Source: Gemmatimonadaceae bacterium
GTDB lineage: Bacteria > Gemmatimonadota > Gemmatimonadetes > Gemmatimonadales > Gemmatimonadaceae
Assembly (NCBI GenBank): GCA_014377535.1
Contig: JACMPK010000025.1
Span: 22,633-86,632 of the forward strand
Direction of reading: 5' to 3'
Length of the DNA: 64,000 nt
Positions within the stretch are counted from its first letter, which is position 1, and every line of letters starts with the position of its first letter. Shown piece after piece: positions 1 through 11,930 of the stretch. The notes beneath the pieces were generated by a model that was given only the letters and a program-made list of their open reading frames with translations, was not told where the DNA came from and did no database searches. Made by a program: the position numbers and the translations under genes.

Positions 1-1353
<1,353 letters not shown>

Positions 1354-1357
<4 letters not shown>

Positions 1358-2382
1358 GCAGTGACCTCGACAGGCATGAGCATCTCGATCGCGGTCATCA
1401 CGTCGCCCTTGCTTCCGAGATAGAGCGGCGTGCGCTGGTGCAATTCCGTCGGCTGCACATCGAGAATGCGGATGCGACCATCGGACCCTGCACCGCCGGC
1501 CTGCTCGCAGATGAACGCCAGCGGATTCGCCTCGTACAGCAGGCGCAGCTTGCCACGCGGTGACATGCTGTTGGCCGGGTACACGAACACGCCGCCGGCG
1601 AGCAGGTTGCGATGGAAGTCTGCCACGAGCGAGCCGACATAGCGCACGTTGTGCGCCTGCTGCACGCCGTCCAGTCCGCGATAGCGGCGCATCAACGCCT
1701 TGACCTGCTCGTCCCAGTACTGCTCGTACGAGTCGTTGACCGACAGGAACTTGCCCTTGTGCGGCGTACGGATGTTCGGATGCGAGAGCAGGAACTCACC
1801 GATCGACGGATCGAGCGTGAAGCCGTGCACGCCCTGACCGGTGCTGTACACCATCATCGTGCTGGAGCCGTAGATGATGTAGCCTGCAGCCACCTGTCGA
1901 CGACCCGGCTGGAGGAAATCCTCGAGCTCACCGGCGCGCCCGTTGGTGATCTTGCGCACGACAGAAAAGATCGTGCCGACGGGCACGTTCACGTCGATGT
2001 TGCTGGAGCCGTCGAGCGGATCGAACATCAGGCAGTATTTGCCCGTGCGGAAACGGTCGGGGATCGGGATGATGTCCGGCTCCTCCTCCGACGCCATGGC
2101 GCAGAGGCGTCCGCCATGATCCATCGCCTTGATCATGATGTCGTTCGAGAGCACATCGAGCTTCTGTTGTGTCTCACCCTGCACGTTCTCGTTCTCGGTG
2201 GCGCCGATGATGTCCACGAGGCCCGCCATGCGGACCTTGTTCGAAATCATCTTCGCGGCAAGCGCGATGTCGTAGAGGATGCCTGAGAGTTCACCGCTCG
2301 CCTCGGGATAGAGGCGCTCCTGCTCGATGATGAACCGTTCGATGGTGACGACAGAAACGGGGGTGTGGTTGACCACGTTCAC
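1354..2382 (-). CDS. fbp: Fructose-1,6-bisphosphatase, class I
   Basis: [12 protein letters not shown]-type motif ([25 protein letters not shown]), [25 protein letters not shown] start at 2382 overlaps upstream stop (GTGA); the longer track ORF is an upstream extension. Confidence 0.95.
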
Positions 2383-2807
2383 GCGCCCGGAGTTGAGATG
2401 GATGGCCGATGACGATCGAATCGCTTGGCAGCCCAGGCGTTCGCATCCGCTTCGAAGCGGTTGCGCGCGTACCCGCGCGTCAGCGATTCCCAGAGATACA
2501 GGACCGGAAATGCCGCCGAGCTCGTGAACTGCTCGACGTGACGGTGCTCGTGCAACAGTAACGCCGCGTCCCACGCTGCGCCGGGCGCGAGAAACACGGT
2601 CCGCCAGAGCGTGATCCCCTGTACCGTCGCGGTGCCAAGGCACCAGCCGCCGATACGTGGCGGCAGGCCGCCGCGGCGCCAGCACACAGACGTCAGTTCC
2701 GGCCAGTGCTCTGCCAGGTCCGCAGGCAGCATCACGCCTTTCCCGATCACGGGCTGTACGAGCCGGGTCCGGATCCAATTGCCGAGGCGGGTGACGGCAG
2801 ACTCCAT
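2379..2807 (-). CDS. Small HEXXH-containing hypothetical protein (putative zincin-like)
   Basis: 142-aa ORF with [12 protein letters not shown] and downstream FEADANAWA; flush with fbp start; exact start uncertain (overlaps comEC 3' end). Confidence 0.65.
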   Translation of the reverse strand: MESAVTRLGNWIRTRLVQPVIGKGVMLPADLAEHWPELTSVCWRRGGLPPRIGGWCLGTATVQGITLWRTVFLAPGAAWDAALLLHEHRHVEQFTSSAAFPVLYLWESLTRGYARNRFEADANAWAAKRFDRHRPSISTPGA

Positions 2808-5011
2808 TGGCGCGCGGCAGTGCTGATGGTGATGAGTCGACCGTCGGTGCGGATCACGGCCGTGCCGACCCTGTCGGTCCGCACGACCGTAATCTGTCGC
2901 AGTGCAAGCGCCTGCATCACCTCCGGCGACGGGTGACCGTACCGATTCCGCCGCCCGACGGAGATGAGGGCGAGCTTCGGCGCGACCGCGTCGAGGAAGG
3001 CGGCGCCCGAGCTGGTTCTGCTGCCGTGATGCGCGAGTTTAAGTACGTCGGCGCGCAGCCACTCGACGGGCGTGTGTTGCAGCAGCCACTCCTCTTCCGG
3101 CAGCTCGGCGTCGCCGGTGAACAGCATGGCGGTGCTGCCATATTCGACGCGCACGACCGTGCTCGCCAGGTTCGCGTCAGATAGGCCCGCGGTCCACGTG
3201 GAATCCGGCGCAAGGAACCGCAGCCGTACGCCATCGACGTCGAGTGTCTCCCCAGGATGCACGCGACTCCATGCCACTGCGTGCACGGCGGCACTCTCGA
3301 GCGACGCCCGGTATGCCTCCGTACCTCCGGCAAACGCGCCGTCGATGTATCGCCGGGGGCGCAGTGCGCCAATCAACGCCGGCGCGCCACCGACATGGTC
3401 GAGATGCGGATGCGAGAGGATGAAAGCTTCGACGGGTCCGCCGAGGGTCCGGAGATATGGCAGGATGGTGCGCCGTCCATGATCGATGCCGGGTGGTCCG
3501 CCACCGGCGTCGATCACGATCCAGCGTCCGTGTGGCGTGCGGAGCGCCATGGCATCGCCCTGGCCCACGTCCAGCAGGTGCAGCTCGAGCAGTCCTGACC
3601 CGCGCGAGGGCAGCAGGTCGTGCCAGACCAGCGCGACGCCGCACAGCGCGGCAACCATGAGTGGCGGCCCGGATTCGCGCTGCACCATTGCCACCAGCAG
3701 CGCGGCCACGGCCGCACCGGCCAGCAGCGATGCGTTCAGCGACGGCGAGAGTTCAAGAGCGGCCCATGCCGGTTTTGCCGCGGCGGACGCAATGCCGTCC
3801 AGCACCGACAGTGCCGGGTGCGCCGCGCCGGCGATGAACCGTGCGAGGGTGAGGCTTGGCGCGCAGACGAGTGCGAGGAAGAGCGTCGGTTGCAGCAGCG
3901 CCACCAGTGGTGCCGCCAGCAGGTTCGCGACTGGCGCCACGAGACTGACGGTGCCGAAGTACCATGCGATCACTGGCGCCGAGGCCGCGCTGGCGATGAT
4001 GCTGGCCGTAAACTCGCGGCGCAGTCCATGGCGCCACCCGCCGCCTTTCCATCGCAGTCGTTTCACGAGTCTGCCGCTCGCGGCCAGCGACACGACGCCA
4101 AGTACCGAGAGCTGCCAGCCGAGGTCGTGCGGTGCGGCAGGGTCGACGATCACGGGCAGCAGTGCGCCGAGGGTGAGCACCGACCATTCCGACGCCGGCC
4201 GCTGACGCAGCCGGGCCACGAGGACGCTGCCGAACATGACGCCGGCGCGAACTGCGGGTGGCGGCAACCCCAGGATGACGACGTAGATGGCCGTCACGCC
4301 CAGTGCGAGCAACGTGGCGTGACGCGGCGACAGTCGCATGGCGCTGCCCAGCAAGAGCAATGCGGCGGCGATGATCGCGACGTGCACGCCCGAGACGGAG
4401 AGCAGGTGCACGAGGCCCGCGCGCGACCAGCGGCGACGCATGTCCGGCGCGATCAGGTGCATGTCCGCGAGCAGCAGCGCGCGGGCTATCGGGGCATCGA
4501 TCGTGAACACCGAGTCCACGCGTCTGACACCTGCTGCGCGCAGCGCCGGCCGAAGCGCGGTGCGATGCATCGGCTGCGCGTCAGTCGCGGTGAGCCGCAG
4601 CCCGCGTTCATCGGGTTCGGCGCGACCAGCTGTGCGATACCACTCACCGCCGGCGATCTCGGACCGCGCGCGCAGCATGCCTGTGGCCTGGCACTGCTCA
4701 CGGCCCGTGCGCAACAGCACCGGGCCCGACTCGCCCGCGTGCAGATCGTAGTCGGCGACGAACTCCGTGCTGAGACCGCGGGCGATGACGGCCTCGCAGT
4801 GTGCCTCGTGCCAGCGTGCCGCGGTTGCTCTGACAGCGGCGGCGCCACCGAAGGTCAGCGCCGCGACTGCCGCGAGCCAGCCATGTCGGCGCAGCCGCAG
4901 CGCGATCACCGCGCAGGCGCACCCGGTGGCAGCGGCGAACGGTGCCGACGCACCGGCGCCGGCGGCTGACCCGAGAATGAAGCAGAGAAGAATCCAGGAA
5001 GTGGCGGGCAT
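2747..5011 (-). CDS. comEC: ComEC/Rec2-family DNA internalisation protein with C-terminal metallo-beta-lactamase domain
   Basis: Competence-domain membrane region ([19 protein letters not shown]) plus [26 protein letters not shown] and [10 protein letters not shown]. Confidence 0.92.
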   Translation of the reverse strand: MPATSWILLCFILGSAAGAGASAPFAAATGCACAVIALRLRRHGWLAAVAALTFGGAAAVRATAARWHEAHCEAVIARGLSTEFVADYDLHAGESGPVLLRTGREQCQATGMLRARSEIAGGEWYRTAGRAEPDERGLRLTATDAQPMHRTALRPALRAAGVRRVDSVFTIDAPIARALLLADMHLIAPDMRRRWSRAGLVHLLSVSGVHVAIIAAALLLLGSAMRLSPRHATLLALGVTAIYVVILGLPPPAVRAGVMFGSVLVARLRQRPASEWSVLTLGALLPVIVDPAAPHDLGWQLSVLGVVSLAASGRLVKRLRWKGGGWRHGLRREFTASIIASAASAPVIAWYFGTVSLVAPVANLLAAPLVALLQPTLFLALVCAPSLTLARFIAGAAHPALSVLDGIASAAAKPAWAALELSPSLNASLLAGAAVAALLVAMVQRESGPPLMVAALCGVALVWHDLLPSRGSGLLELHLLDVGQGDAMALRTPHGRWIVIDAGGGPPGIDHGRRTILPYLRTLGGPVEAFILSHPHLDHVGGAPALIGALRPRRYIDGAFAGGTEAYRASLESAAVHAVAWSRVHPGETLDVDGVRLRFLAPDSTWTAGLSDANLASTVVRVEYGSTAMLFTGDAELPEEEWLLQHTPVEWLRADVLKLAHHGSRTSSGAAFLDAVAPKLALISVGRRNRYGHPSPEVMQALALRQITVVRTDRVGTAVIRTDGRLITISTAARQWSLPSPASAIGSGPGSYSP

Positions 5012-5185
5012 GCCGCCATGTGTGCGATCACGTCGCGGCAGCAGCAACTCGAATCCGCGCCAATCGCATCATGTCAGCGCAATGCGGTGGCTTCCAACGC
5101 ATTCCTGGCGCTGCCAGTGCGACTCCTGCGGGTGCCTCGCACGAGCTCCGCGCGGCGCCTCGGGACCTTGGCGCCGCCGTGGGCC

Positions 5186-6520
5186 TCAGCCGGCCAGCGG
5201 CAGCGCCATCCGGTTCGCCACAGGCGCGCCCGTAAAGGTGTGGCCGGTGGTGCCGGTGATCTCGACGTGCATGTACGAGCCGATCAGCGATTTGTCGCCG
5301 GGCACGAGGATCGTGCGGTAATCGCGGGTGCGTCCCTGCAGCAGCTCGCCGCGCTTTGCCGGCTTCTCGATCAGGATCTCGTGACGGGAGCCGAGCAACC
5401 CGAAGTTCACGTCGCGGCTCATGGCGCGCACCGTGTCCACCAGGCGCTGCAGCCGCTCACCCGCCACATCGTCAGGCACCATCTCGCTTTCCGGCATGCG
5501 CGTGGCGGGAGTCCCCTCGCGCGCGGAGAACTTGAACGTGAACGCATCCATGAACCCGATCTCGCGACAGGCGCTGAGCGTCTCCGCAAAATCATCTTCG
5601 GTCTCACCCGGGAATCCGACGATGATATCGGTGGTGAGCACGAGCTTCGGGATCGCCGCACGCAGACGCGCGACGCACTCCATGAAGCCGTCACGCGTGT
5701 AGCGGCGCAGCATGCGCTTGAGCGTCCGCGTGGATCCGCTCTGCATGGGCAGGTGCACATGCTCGCACACGGTCGGCGTCTCGGCCATCGCCGCAATCAC
5801 GCGATCGCTGAAGTCGTTCGGATGCGGACTGGTGTAGCGCAGTCGGCGGATGCCCGGCACGGTGCCGACGGCGCGCAGCAGGTCGGCGATATCGTGCGTA
5901 CCGTCGAAGTAGCTGTTCACGGTCTGTCCGAGCAGCACGACCTCCGTCATGCCGTCGGCGACCACCTGCTGCGTCTCGCGCACGACATCAGCCAGCTTTC
6001 GACTGCGCTCACTGCCGCGCGTCGTCGGCACGATGCAGTAGGTGCACTTGTAGTCGCAGCCGCGCTGCACGGGAATCCACGCCTTCACGTTGTCGAACCG
6101 ACGCGGCGTGAAGTCCTCGTAATGCTCCTCAAGGTCGAACCTCGTCGCCGCGACGCGCACGCCGCGACGCGCACCATCCACCAACGATGGCAGTTCACGG
6201 TAGCCATCAGGCCCGATGACGAGCGAGACGTGCTTTGCCTGCTCCAGGAGGCGAGGACCAAGTCGCTGCGCCATGCAGCCCGTCACGCCGATCACGCTGT
6301 CCGGCTTCATGTGTCGCTTCAGTTCACCCAGCCGGCCGATCACGCGTTGCTCCGCATGGTCGCGGATCGCGCAGGTGTTCAGCAGGATGACGTCGGCACC
6401 GTCCGGCACGTCGACTGCGTCATAGCCGGCAGATGTCAGCTTACCGAGCATCAACTCGGTGTCGCTGACATTCATCTGGCAGCCGTACGTTTCGATGAAG
6501 ACGGTGGGACGCGGCAGCAT
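5186..6520 (-). CDS. miaB: tRNA-2-methylthio-N6-dimethylallyladenosine synthase
   Basis: FIETYGCQMNVSDTE, radical SAM CDYKCTYCIVPTTRG, C-terminal TRAM-like region. Confidence 0.93.
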   Translation of the reverse strand: MLPRPTVFIETYGCQMNVSDTELMLGKLTSAGYDAVDVPDGADVILLNTCAIRDHAEQRVIGRLGELKRHMKPDSVIGVTGCMAQRLGPRLLEQAKHVSLVIGPDGYRELPSLVDGARRGVRVAATRFDLEEHYEDFTPRRFDNVKAWIPVQRGCDYKCTYCIVPTTRGSERSRKLADVVRETQQVVADGMTEVVLLGQTVNSYFDGTHDIADLLRAVGTVPGIRRLRYTSPHPNDFSDRVIAAMAETPTVCEHVHLPMQSGSTRTLKRMLRRYTRDGFMECVARLRAAIPKLVLTTDIIVGFPGETEDDFAETLSACREIGFMDAFTFKFSAREGTPATRMPESEMVPDDVAGERLQRLVDTVRAMSRDVNFGLLGSRHEILIEKPAKRGELLQGRTRDYRTILVPGDKSLIGSYMHVEITGTTGHTFTGAPVANRMALPLAG

Positions 6521-6528
6521 TGGGCAAT

Positions 6529-7779
6529 TCAGGCAGTCGGAAGGGCAAGCACACCGCGACGCAGCTCGGAGCGTGCCAGCGTCGCGCGGAATCGCATACC
6601 GCGCGCAGGCGCTGGCGTCGGCAGGTCTACTGCAAGGTAATCTTCCGTGAGACCGTCCCGATGCCCGTCCTCGTGACCGATCACGATCACATCGGCCATT
6701 CCGCCGACACGGCCATTCGCGTACGCCGCCGCCTTGGCCGCCCCCAGCGCACGAAGCTCGGCGGCCCGATCACGCCGCACGATATCCGGGACATCGTCCC
6801 GAAGCCGCACTGCGGCGGTGCCGGGTCGTGGCGAATACGGAAACACATGGACACCGGTGAACGGCAGCTCGGCGACGAGCGCGCATGTCGCCGCATGATC
6901 GGCCGGCGTCTCTCCCGGGAACCCGGTGATCAGGTCGACGCCGAGTCCGAAGATGCTGCGCCCGGCAACCAGCGCAATGATCGCGTCGCGATAGGTCGCC
7001 GCGCTGTACCAGTGCCGACCCATCCGGCGCAGCACCGCATCGCTCCCGGACTGCAACGGCGCGTGCAGATGGGGCGCCACACGCCGCGCGTCGCCACTCA
7101 GCAGCTCCGCGAGCTGCACGTCGACCTCGGTCGCCTCGACGCTGGACAGGCGGAAGCGGACATCGCCGACGCGCGCGACGAGCGTCGCGAGCAGATGACC
7201 GAGCGTCGTGCCCATGTCGGCCCCGTACGTGCCGATGTGAATGCCGGTGAGCACGATCTCGGCATGATGCTGCGCGAGCTCCGCCGCCTCGGCCACCAAA
7301 CTTTCGATGGATCGCGAGCGGTTGGCGCCACGCGCGAGTGTCGTCGCGCAGAAGGTGCAGTGTTCGTCGCACCCATCCTGAATGCGCAGCAGCCCGCGTG
7401 TACCGCGTTGCGCGGTCATGCCGACGGCGGCGCTGTCGGCAGGAAGTCCAATGGCCGTTGCGATCGACACCAGGTCGGCACCGCCGATCACGTTCCTCAC
7501 CGACGGCAGCGCGGCAATCTGCTCGGGAGACCGCGCGGCGGCGCAACCCATCACGATGCTGCGCACCTCTGGTCGCTGACGGGCCGCACGGCGCACCTGC
7601 TGGCGAAGGTCCGCCTCGGCTGCACTGGTGACGGCGCAGCTGTTGAATACCGCGACATCGGCCTGCTCGACACGGTCGACGACCTGACCGCCACCGGCCA
7701 CGATCATCGCGGCCACGGCTTCGGAATCGTACTGGTTCGCGCGACAGCCGAACGTTTGAAGGAACACGCGAACCGTCAT
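6529..7779 (-). CDS. mtaB: MtaB-type tRNA threonylcarbamoyladenosine methylthiotransferase
   Basis: MTVRVFLQTFGCRANQYDSEA; radical SAM CDEHCTFCATTLARG; start adjusted to 7779, just after the upstream gene stop. Confidence 0.85.
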   Translation of the reverse strand: MTVRVFLQTFGCRANQYDSEAVAAMIVAGGGQVVDRVEQADVAVFNSCAVTSAAEADLRQQVRRAARQRPEVRSIVMGCAAARSPEQIAALPSVRNVIGGADLVSIATAIGLPADSAAVGMTAQRGTRGLLRIQDGCDEHCTFCATTLARGANRSRSIESLVAEAAELAQHHAEIVLTGIHIGTYGADMGTTLGHLLATLVARVGDVRFRLSSVEATEVDVQLAELLSGDARRVAPHLHAPLQSGSDAVLRRMGRHWYSAATYRDAIIALVAGRSIFGLGVDLITGFPGETPADHAATCALVAELPFTGVHVFPYSPRPGTAAVRLRDDVPDIVRRDRAAELRALGAAKAAAYANGRVGGMADVIVIGHEDGHRDGLTEDYLAVDLPTPAPARGMRFRATLARSELRRGVLALPTA

Positions 7780-7783
7780 CTGG

Positions 7784-8947
7784 TCAGGTCCGCAGACGGA
7801 ATCCGAACGAATAGATGAAGCCACGCTCTTTGACGTCAGGCAGTGACGACACTTTGCGCGTCGCGCGCTCGACTCCGACATCGACCTGCGCGCGACCGAA
7901 ACCAAGTGGAAAGCCGAAACCGCCGCCGAGCAGGTCTTCCGTCGGCTGCACGCCTGCGACACCGTACGGCAGGTCGCGGCGAAGCGCGCCGAAGGGCACG
8001 AGCATCTGACCGCCGCGAATCTTCGGACCCGGCAGCTCCGCACCCACGCCGTACTCCTGCGTATCGAACACGCCATTCGACTCGGCGCCCAGTTCCTTCA
8101 TGGATGACCAGCCTTCCCAGTTGTAACGCGCCGTGAGGTTCGAGCGTGCAACCTCCCAGCGTGCGGCGATACCCGCACGGCTCGGCGCGTCGGCCCGGCG
8201 ACTCGTCGAGTCGTTGAGCTCTGCACGCAGTCCGAATCCAAGGCGCGCTGAGCCGGCGACACTGAAATTCTTCGTCGGTGCGATATCGACGCCGACCGAG
8301 AGTGCCGTGCCGGCGAACGTTGCAGTGCTGTTCTCCGTGATCGAAGCGTACGTGACGGTGTCGAAGCGCGCGCCGGTGTCGGGCGCGATGCTGCGGACAT
8401 TCCGCACGCGGTTCTCGCCGGTGAGCACATGCAGCGCCGTTCCGGCACGCAACCAGGACGTCACCTGCATCGCAGCGCCGAATCGCACGTCATTCAGCGC
8501 GCCGCGAGCCGTCGTGGCCGTGCTGGTCGTCACGGAATCGCGACGGATGAGCTGACGCGCGCTGAGTTGCGTGCTGTAGTTGCGCTCGAGCAGCGTGGAA
8601 CTCGAGATGCCGAAGCTGTACTTTGGGCCTGCAGGCAGGCCGATCGCAAAGACCGGGAATCGAGACACGGTCGTCGTGACGGCGGTCCCGTCGATCGTCG
8701 TCGTGCGGCGCTCGGGTGCGTACTGGATGTAGGCGCCAGCAACACCCCAGTTCATCAGTGCTGCCGGGTTGAGCGGCGCGGCCTGATCGAACTCCGCGAG
8801 CCCGCCGCCGGACGTTGCAGCACGCACCGTGAGCTGACCCGGAGGATAGCCGTAGCCCTGCAGTCCGATTGCGCCCTGCGCACGCAACGTGCTGGACGCC
8901 AGCACGAAGAGCGTCATAAGCACGTGTCGAATCCGGACACCGATCAT
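7784..8947 (-). CDS. Secreted/outer-membrane beta-barrel-like hypothetical protein
   Basis: Signal peptide (MTLFVLASSTLRAQG), alternating hydrophobic strands, terminal aromatic/hydrophobic strand (GFIYSFGFRLRT). Confidence 0.65.
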   Translation of the reverse strand: MIGVRIRHVLMTLFVLASSTLRAQGAIGLQGYGYPPGQLTVRAATSGGGLAEFDQAAPLNPAALMNWGVAGAYIQYAPERRTTTIDGTAVTTTVSRFPVFAIGLPAGPKYSFGISSSTLLERNYSTQLSARQLIRRDSVTTSTATTARGALNDVRFGAAMQVTSWLRAGTALHVLTGENRVRNVRSIAPDTGARFDTVTYASITENSTATFAGTALSVGVDIAPTKNFSVAGSARLGFGLRAELNDSTSRRADAPSRAGIAARWEVARSNLTARYNWEGWSSMKELGAESNGVFDTQEYGVGAELPGPKIRGGQMLVPFGALRRDLPYGVAGVQPTEDLLGGGFGFPLGFGRAQVDVGVERATRKVSSLPDVKERGFIYSFGFRLRT

Positions 8948-10314
8948 GGAATTGCTCCCTTGCGTGGCGTTGTGTACGTCACGCGAAGGCGCGGACGGAG
9001 CGCGGGATTGCTGTTGCGTCGCGAGTAGAACGCAGGACGCTGTTCCTGGAATGTCTCACCTTCGGAGTACAGCACGAGATTCGTGGCGCGCGCGCTGTCC
9101 TGCGTGATCCAGAGCCGCAACGCCTCGCCGACGTCGAAAGACTTCACGCCGCTGTCGGCTGGCACGATGCGCAGCGAGGGCAACAGCACACCTTCGATGG
9201 TAGGATCGAGGAACTCGACGATGCGTCGCGGATCGGTGCCGAGTGCCGGACCGGCGATGGCCGCGCGCAATCGCATGCGCACACCGTCGGTCGCACCTGG
9301 TACTGCACGTTGCGGACGCTGCACCATATCGAGCGATGCACGCACGACAGTGATCGATGCGAGAAATGCGCGCGGGATCTTCACGCGGAGCAGACTCCGC
9401 ACGCCGACAATGCCGCCCGCCTCGAGCGAACCGTCGTTAAGTGGCGTCGTGCGATCCTGCAGCACGAGCGTCTGGGCGCGAAACCGTTCCGGCGACGGTA
9501 CCGTGAGGTTTGCCTGCGTCGACACGAGCCACGCCTTGATCGCAGTGTCGGGTGACGGATCGTACGTGAGCCGCGGCACGAGGCCTTCCGAATTCACGCT
9601 CGGCGCCACAAAGCGCAGCGCCGCAGACGCCGGCGAGGTGACCTGCACACCAATGCGAAGCCGACGCGCCGACCGCACGAACCGCAGCATCACGGTGTCC
9701 GGGATCGCCACGCCGAATGACCTGCTCGTCGCGGCAGACCCGAACCCGGGAATCGTGTCGGCGAGCACTTCTGCCCGGGTGAACGTGCGCCTGGCAATCA
9801 GTCGCGACGGAATGAAGCGCGCCGCAAGCGACCGGGGCACCGTGTCGTTGCCGGCGTTCGCGTCGTCCACATCGTAGAGTGACACGGTGGTCGTACCGAC
9901 GCGTGGAATCGACGAGCGCGCCGTGTCGAGCACCAGCAACAGCTTGCTGTCGCGGAGCGAAGTGATCGGCGTCGTGTCGGTTGCCGAGACAATGCGCGGC
10001 AGCGTGTCGAAACGCAGAACCTGGCGGATGTCCGCCGAGTCCGGGCGGTTCACGACCGGCACGAAGGTCTCATACAGGTAGCCAAAACCGTTCGACGTGG
10101 CGAGGCCCGGCGCAGGCCAGCGCTCACCAACGCCAGTGAAGCCGCCGAATGCGGAGTCGGACTGCACGATGTCGAGCGTGGTATCCTTGAAGACCAACGC
10201 GTTGTCCGTGCAGAGCGTGGGACAGTTGGCAGAGGTGTCGAGGCGTTCCGAACACGCCGCCACGAGAACGATCACGGCGAGCGGCAGGCAGCGGGAAAAC
10301 TGACGAGGAGACAC
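8944..10314 (-). CDS. Putative lipoprotein of unknown function
   Basis: Lipobox-like LAVIVLVAACSERLD, 456 aa, ATGA overlap with downstream OMP-like gene. Confidence 0.65.
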   Translation of the reverse strand: MSPRQFSRCLPLAVIVLVAACSERLDTSANCPTLCTDNALVFKDTTLDIVQSDSAFGGFTGVGERWPAPGLATSNGFGYLYETFVPVVNRPDSADIRQVLRFDTLPRIVSATDTTPITSLRDSKLLLVLDTARSSIPRVGTTTVSLYDVDDANAGNDTVPRSLAARFIPSRLIARRTFTRAEVLADTIPGFGSAATSRSFGVAIPDTVMLRFVRSARRLRIGVQVTSPASAALRFVAPSVNSEGLVPRLTYDPSPDTAIKAWLVSTQANLTVPSPERFRAQTLVLQDRTTPLNDGSLEAGGIVGVRSLLRVKIPRAFLASITVVRASLDMVQRPQRAVPGATDGVRMRLRAAIAGPALGTDPRRIVEFLDPTIEGVLLPSLRIVPADSGVKSFDVGEALRLWITQDSARATNLVLYSEGETFQEQRPAFYSRRNSNPALRPRLRVTYTTPRKGAIP

Positions 10315-10347
10315 GGAAACGGTTTGGAGTGAGGCGAGTGATGGCCG

Positions 10348-10767
10348 TTAGGACACGGCCATCAGGTTCGCCGCGAAGGCAGCGGGAAGCAGTGCGTCGA
10401 GCCGCCAGGTCTGGCGGGCCCCGCTGGTCGTGATGCTCGTGACCTCGAGCAGCGGGGCGAATTCATGCAGTACCTGTCGGCAGATACCACAGGGTGGGGT
10501 CGGGACAGCCGCGTCGGTGCAAACGACGATTGCCGTGAATACGCACACGCCATCGGAGACGGCACGCGAGATCGCAGTACGCTCGGCACAGATGCCTGCC
10601 GGGTAGCTCGCATTCTCGACATTCGCGCCGCTGTGCACCGAGCCGTCGGCGGCCAGCAGTGCTGCACCGACACGGAATTTCGAGTACGGCGCGTAGGCGC
10701 GTGTCATTGCGGCTTCGGCCTCGCGCTCGAGCAGGGCCAGCTGCGTGGTCGTCATGGTCATGGTCAT
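10348..10767 (-). CDS. cdd: Cytidine deaminase
   Basis: [43 protein letters not shown]; 139 aa from ATG 10767. Confidence 0.93.
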   Translation of the reverse strand: MTMTMTTTQLALLEREAEAAMTRAYAPYSKFRVGAALLAADGSVHSGANVENASYPAGICAERTAISRAVSDGVCVFTAIVVCTDAAVPTPPCGICRQVLHEFAPLLEVTSITTSGARQTWRLDALLPAAFAANLMAVS

Positions 10768-11930
10768 CGTGCGCTGATCTGGCTGAGGAAACTCGTGCCG
10801 CACCCGCGCCATGACAGCCCGAAAACCTCGGCGACCGTCGCACCGACGTCGGCGAAGGTGTCGCGCGGCGGCAGCACCCCCGGCGTCACCGTGCGGCCGG
10901 CAACGAGCAGCGGAACGCGTTCGCGCGCATGATCGGTGGACGGCGTCGTGGGATCGTTTCCGTGATCGGCAGTGATGAAGAGCAGGTCGTCGGGGCGCAT
11001 CGCATGCAGCAGTGCGGGCAGCGCCGCGTCGAACTGTGCCAGCGCGCCGGCGAAGCCATGCACATCGTTCCGATGTCCGAACTGCTGATCGAAGTCGATC
11101 AGGTTCGCAAACAGGAACCCTTCGTGCGACGAGTGAAGCCACTCCTCGATCAGCTGGATGCCAGCTGCGTTGTTTGAGGTGTGCACCGATGTGATCGCGC
11201 GTGACGCGAACAGGTCATCGACCTTGCCGACCCCTGACCGCGGCACACCCGCAGTTTGCAACGCATCGAGAAGCGTCGCGCTCACGGGTGGCAGCGAGTA
11301 GTCACGGCGATTGGCCGTCCGCTGCCAGGCCCCGCTCGTGCCGGTGAACGGCCGCGCGATCACGCGCGCGACATTGCCCGTCCCCACCAGCAGCTCGCGC
11401 GCGATCTCGCAGGCACAATACAACTCGGTGAGCGGCACGACCGACTCGTGCGCCGCCACCTGGAAAACCGAGTCCGCCGACGTGTAGACGATCCACGCAC
11501 CCGTGGCGACATGCTCGTTTGCGAGGGCATCGAGGATTGCGGTGCCGCTCGAGGCGCAGTTGCCGATGACGGCATGTCCCGTCGCCGCGCTGAAGGCATC
11601 GAGCAGCGCTGCGGGGAAACCGGAAGGAAAGGTCGGAAACGGAGCATCGAGCACGATGCCCGCAATTTCCCAGTGCCCCGTGATGGAATCCTTGCCGGCG
11701 CTGCGCGGCTCCAAAACCATCACGGCACCGGCAGGCTCGGCGACGGCCGCGACTCCGCGCAACGTGCCGACATGCCCCAGACCGAGTCGCTCCATGTTCG
11801 GCAGCGCCGTGCTCACCTGCTCCAGCACATGGCCAAGCGTGTTGCTGCCCACGTCACCGTAGGCCGCGGCGTCAGCGGCCTCGCCACATCCCACGCCATC
11901 GAGCACGATCACCGCAACACGACGACTCAC
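10764..11930 (-). CDS. deoB: Phosphopentomutase
   Basis: [66 protein letters not shown]. Confidence 0.95.
   Translation of the reverse strand: MSRRVAVIVLDGVGCGEAADAAAYGDVGSNTLGHVLEQVSTALPNMERLGLGHVGTLRGVAAVAEPAGAVMVLEPRSAGKDSITGHWEIAGIVLDAPFPTFPSGFPAALLDAFSAATGHAVIGNCASSGTAILDALANEHVATGAWIVYTSADSVFQVAAHESVVPLTELYCACEIARELLVGTGNVARVIARPFTGTSGAWQRTANRRDYSLPPVSATLLDALQTAGVPRSGVGKVDDLFASRAITSVHTSNNAAGIQLIEEWLHSSHEGFLFANLIDFDQQFGHRNDVHGFAGALAQFDAALPALLHAMRPDDLLFITADHGNDPTTPSTDHARERVPLLVAGRTVTPGVLPPRDTFADVGATVAEVFGLSWRGCGTSFLSQISAR

Noticed and set aside
5152-5177. 8-bp G/C hairpin (GCGGCGCC-N10-GGCGCCGC) 3' of miaB as a terminator
   Set aside because: No T-tract on the minus strand and such palindromes are common by chance at this GC content.
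5018-6640. 540-aa plus-strand ORF antisense to miaB (similarly 3620-4969, 6520-7818, 18932-20206, 28390-29679, 30679-32004, 32190-33485, 34328-35947, 48146-49429)
   Set aside because: Long antisense frames are expected in GC-rich coding DNA; each lies opposite a gene with clear family motifs.
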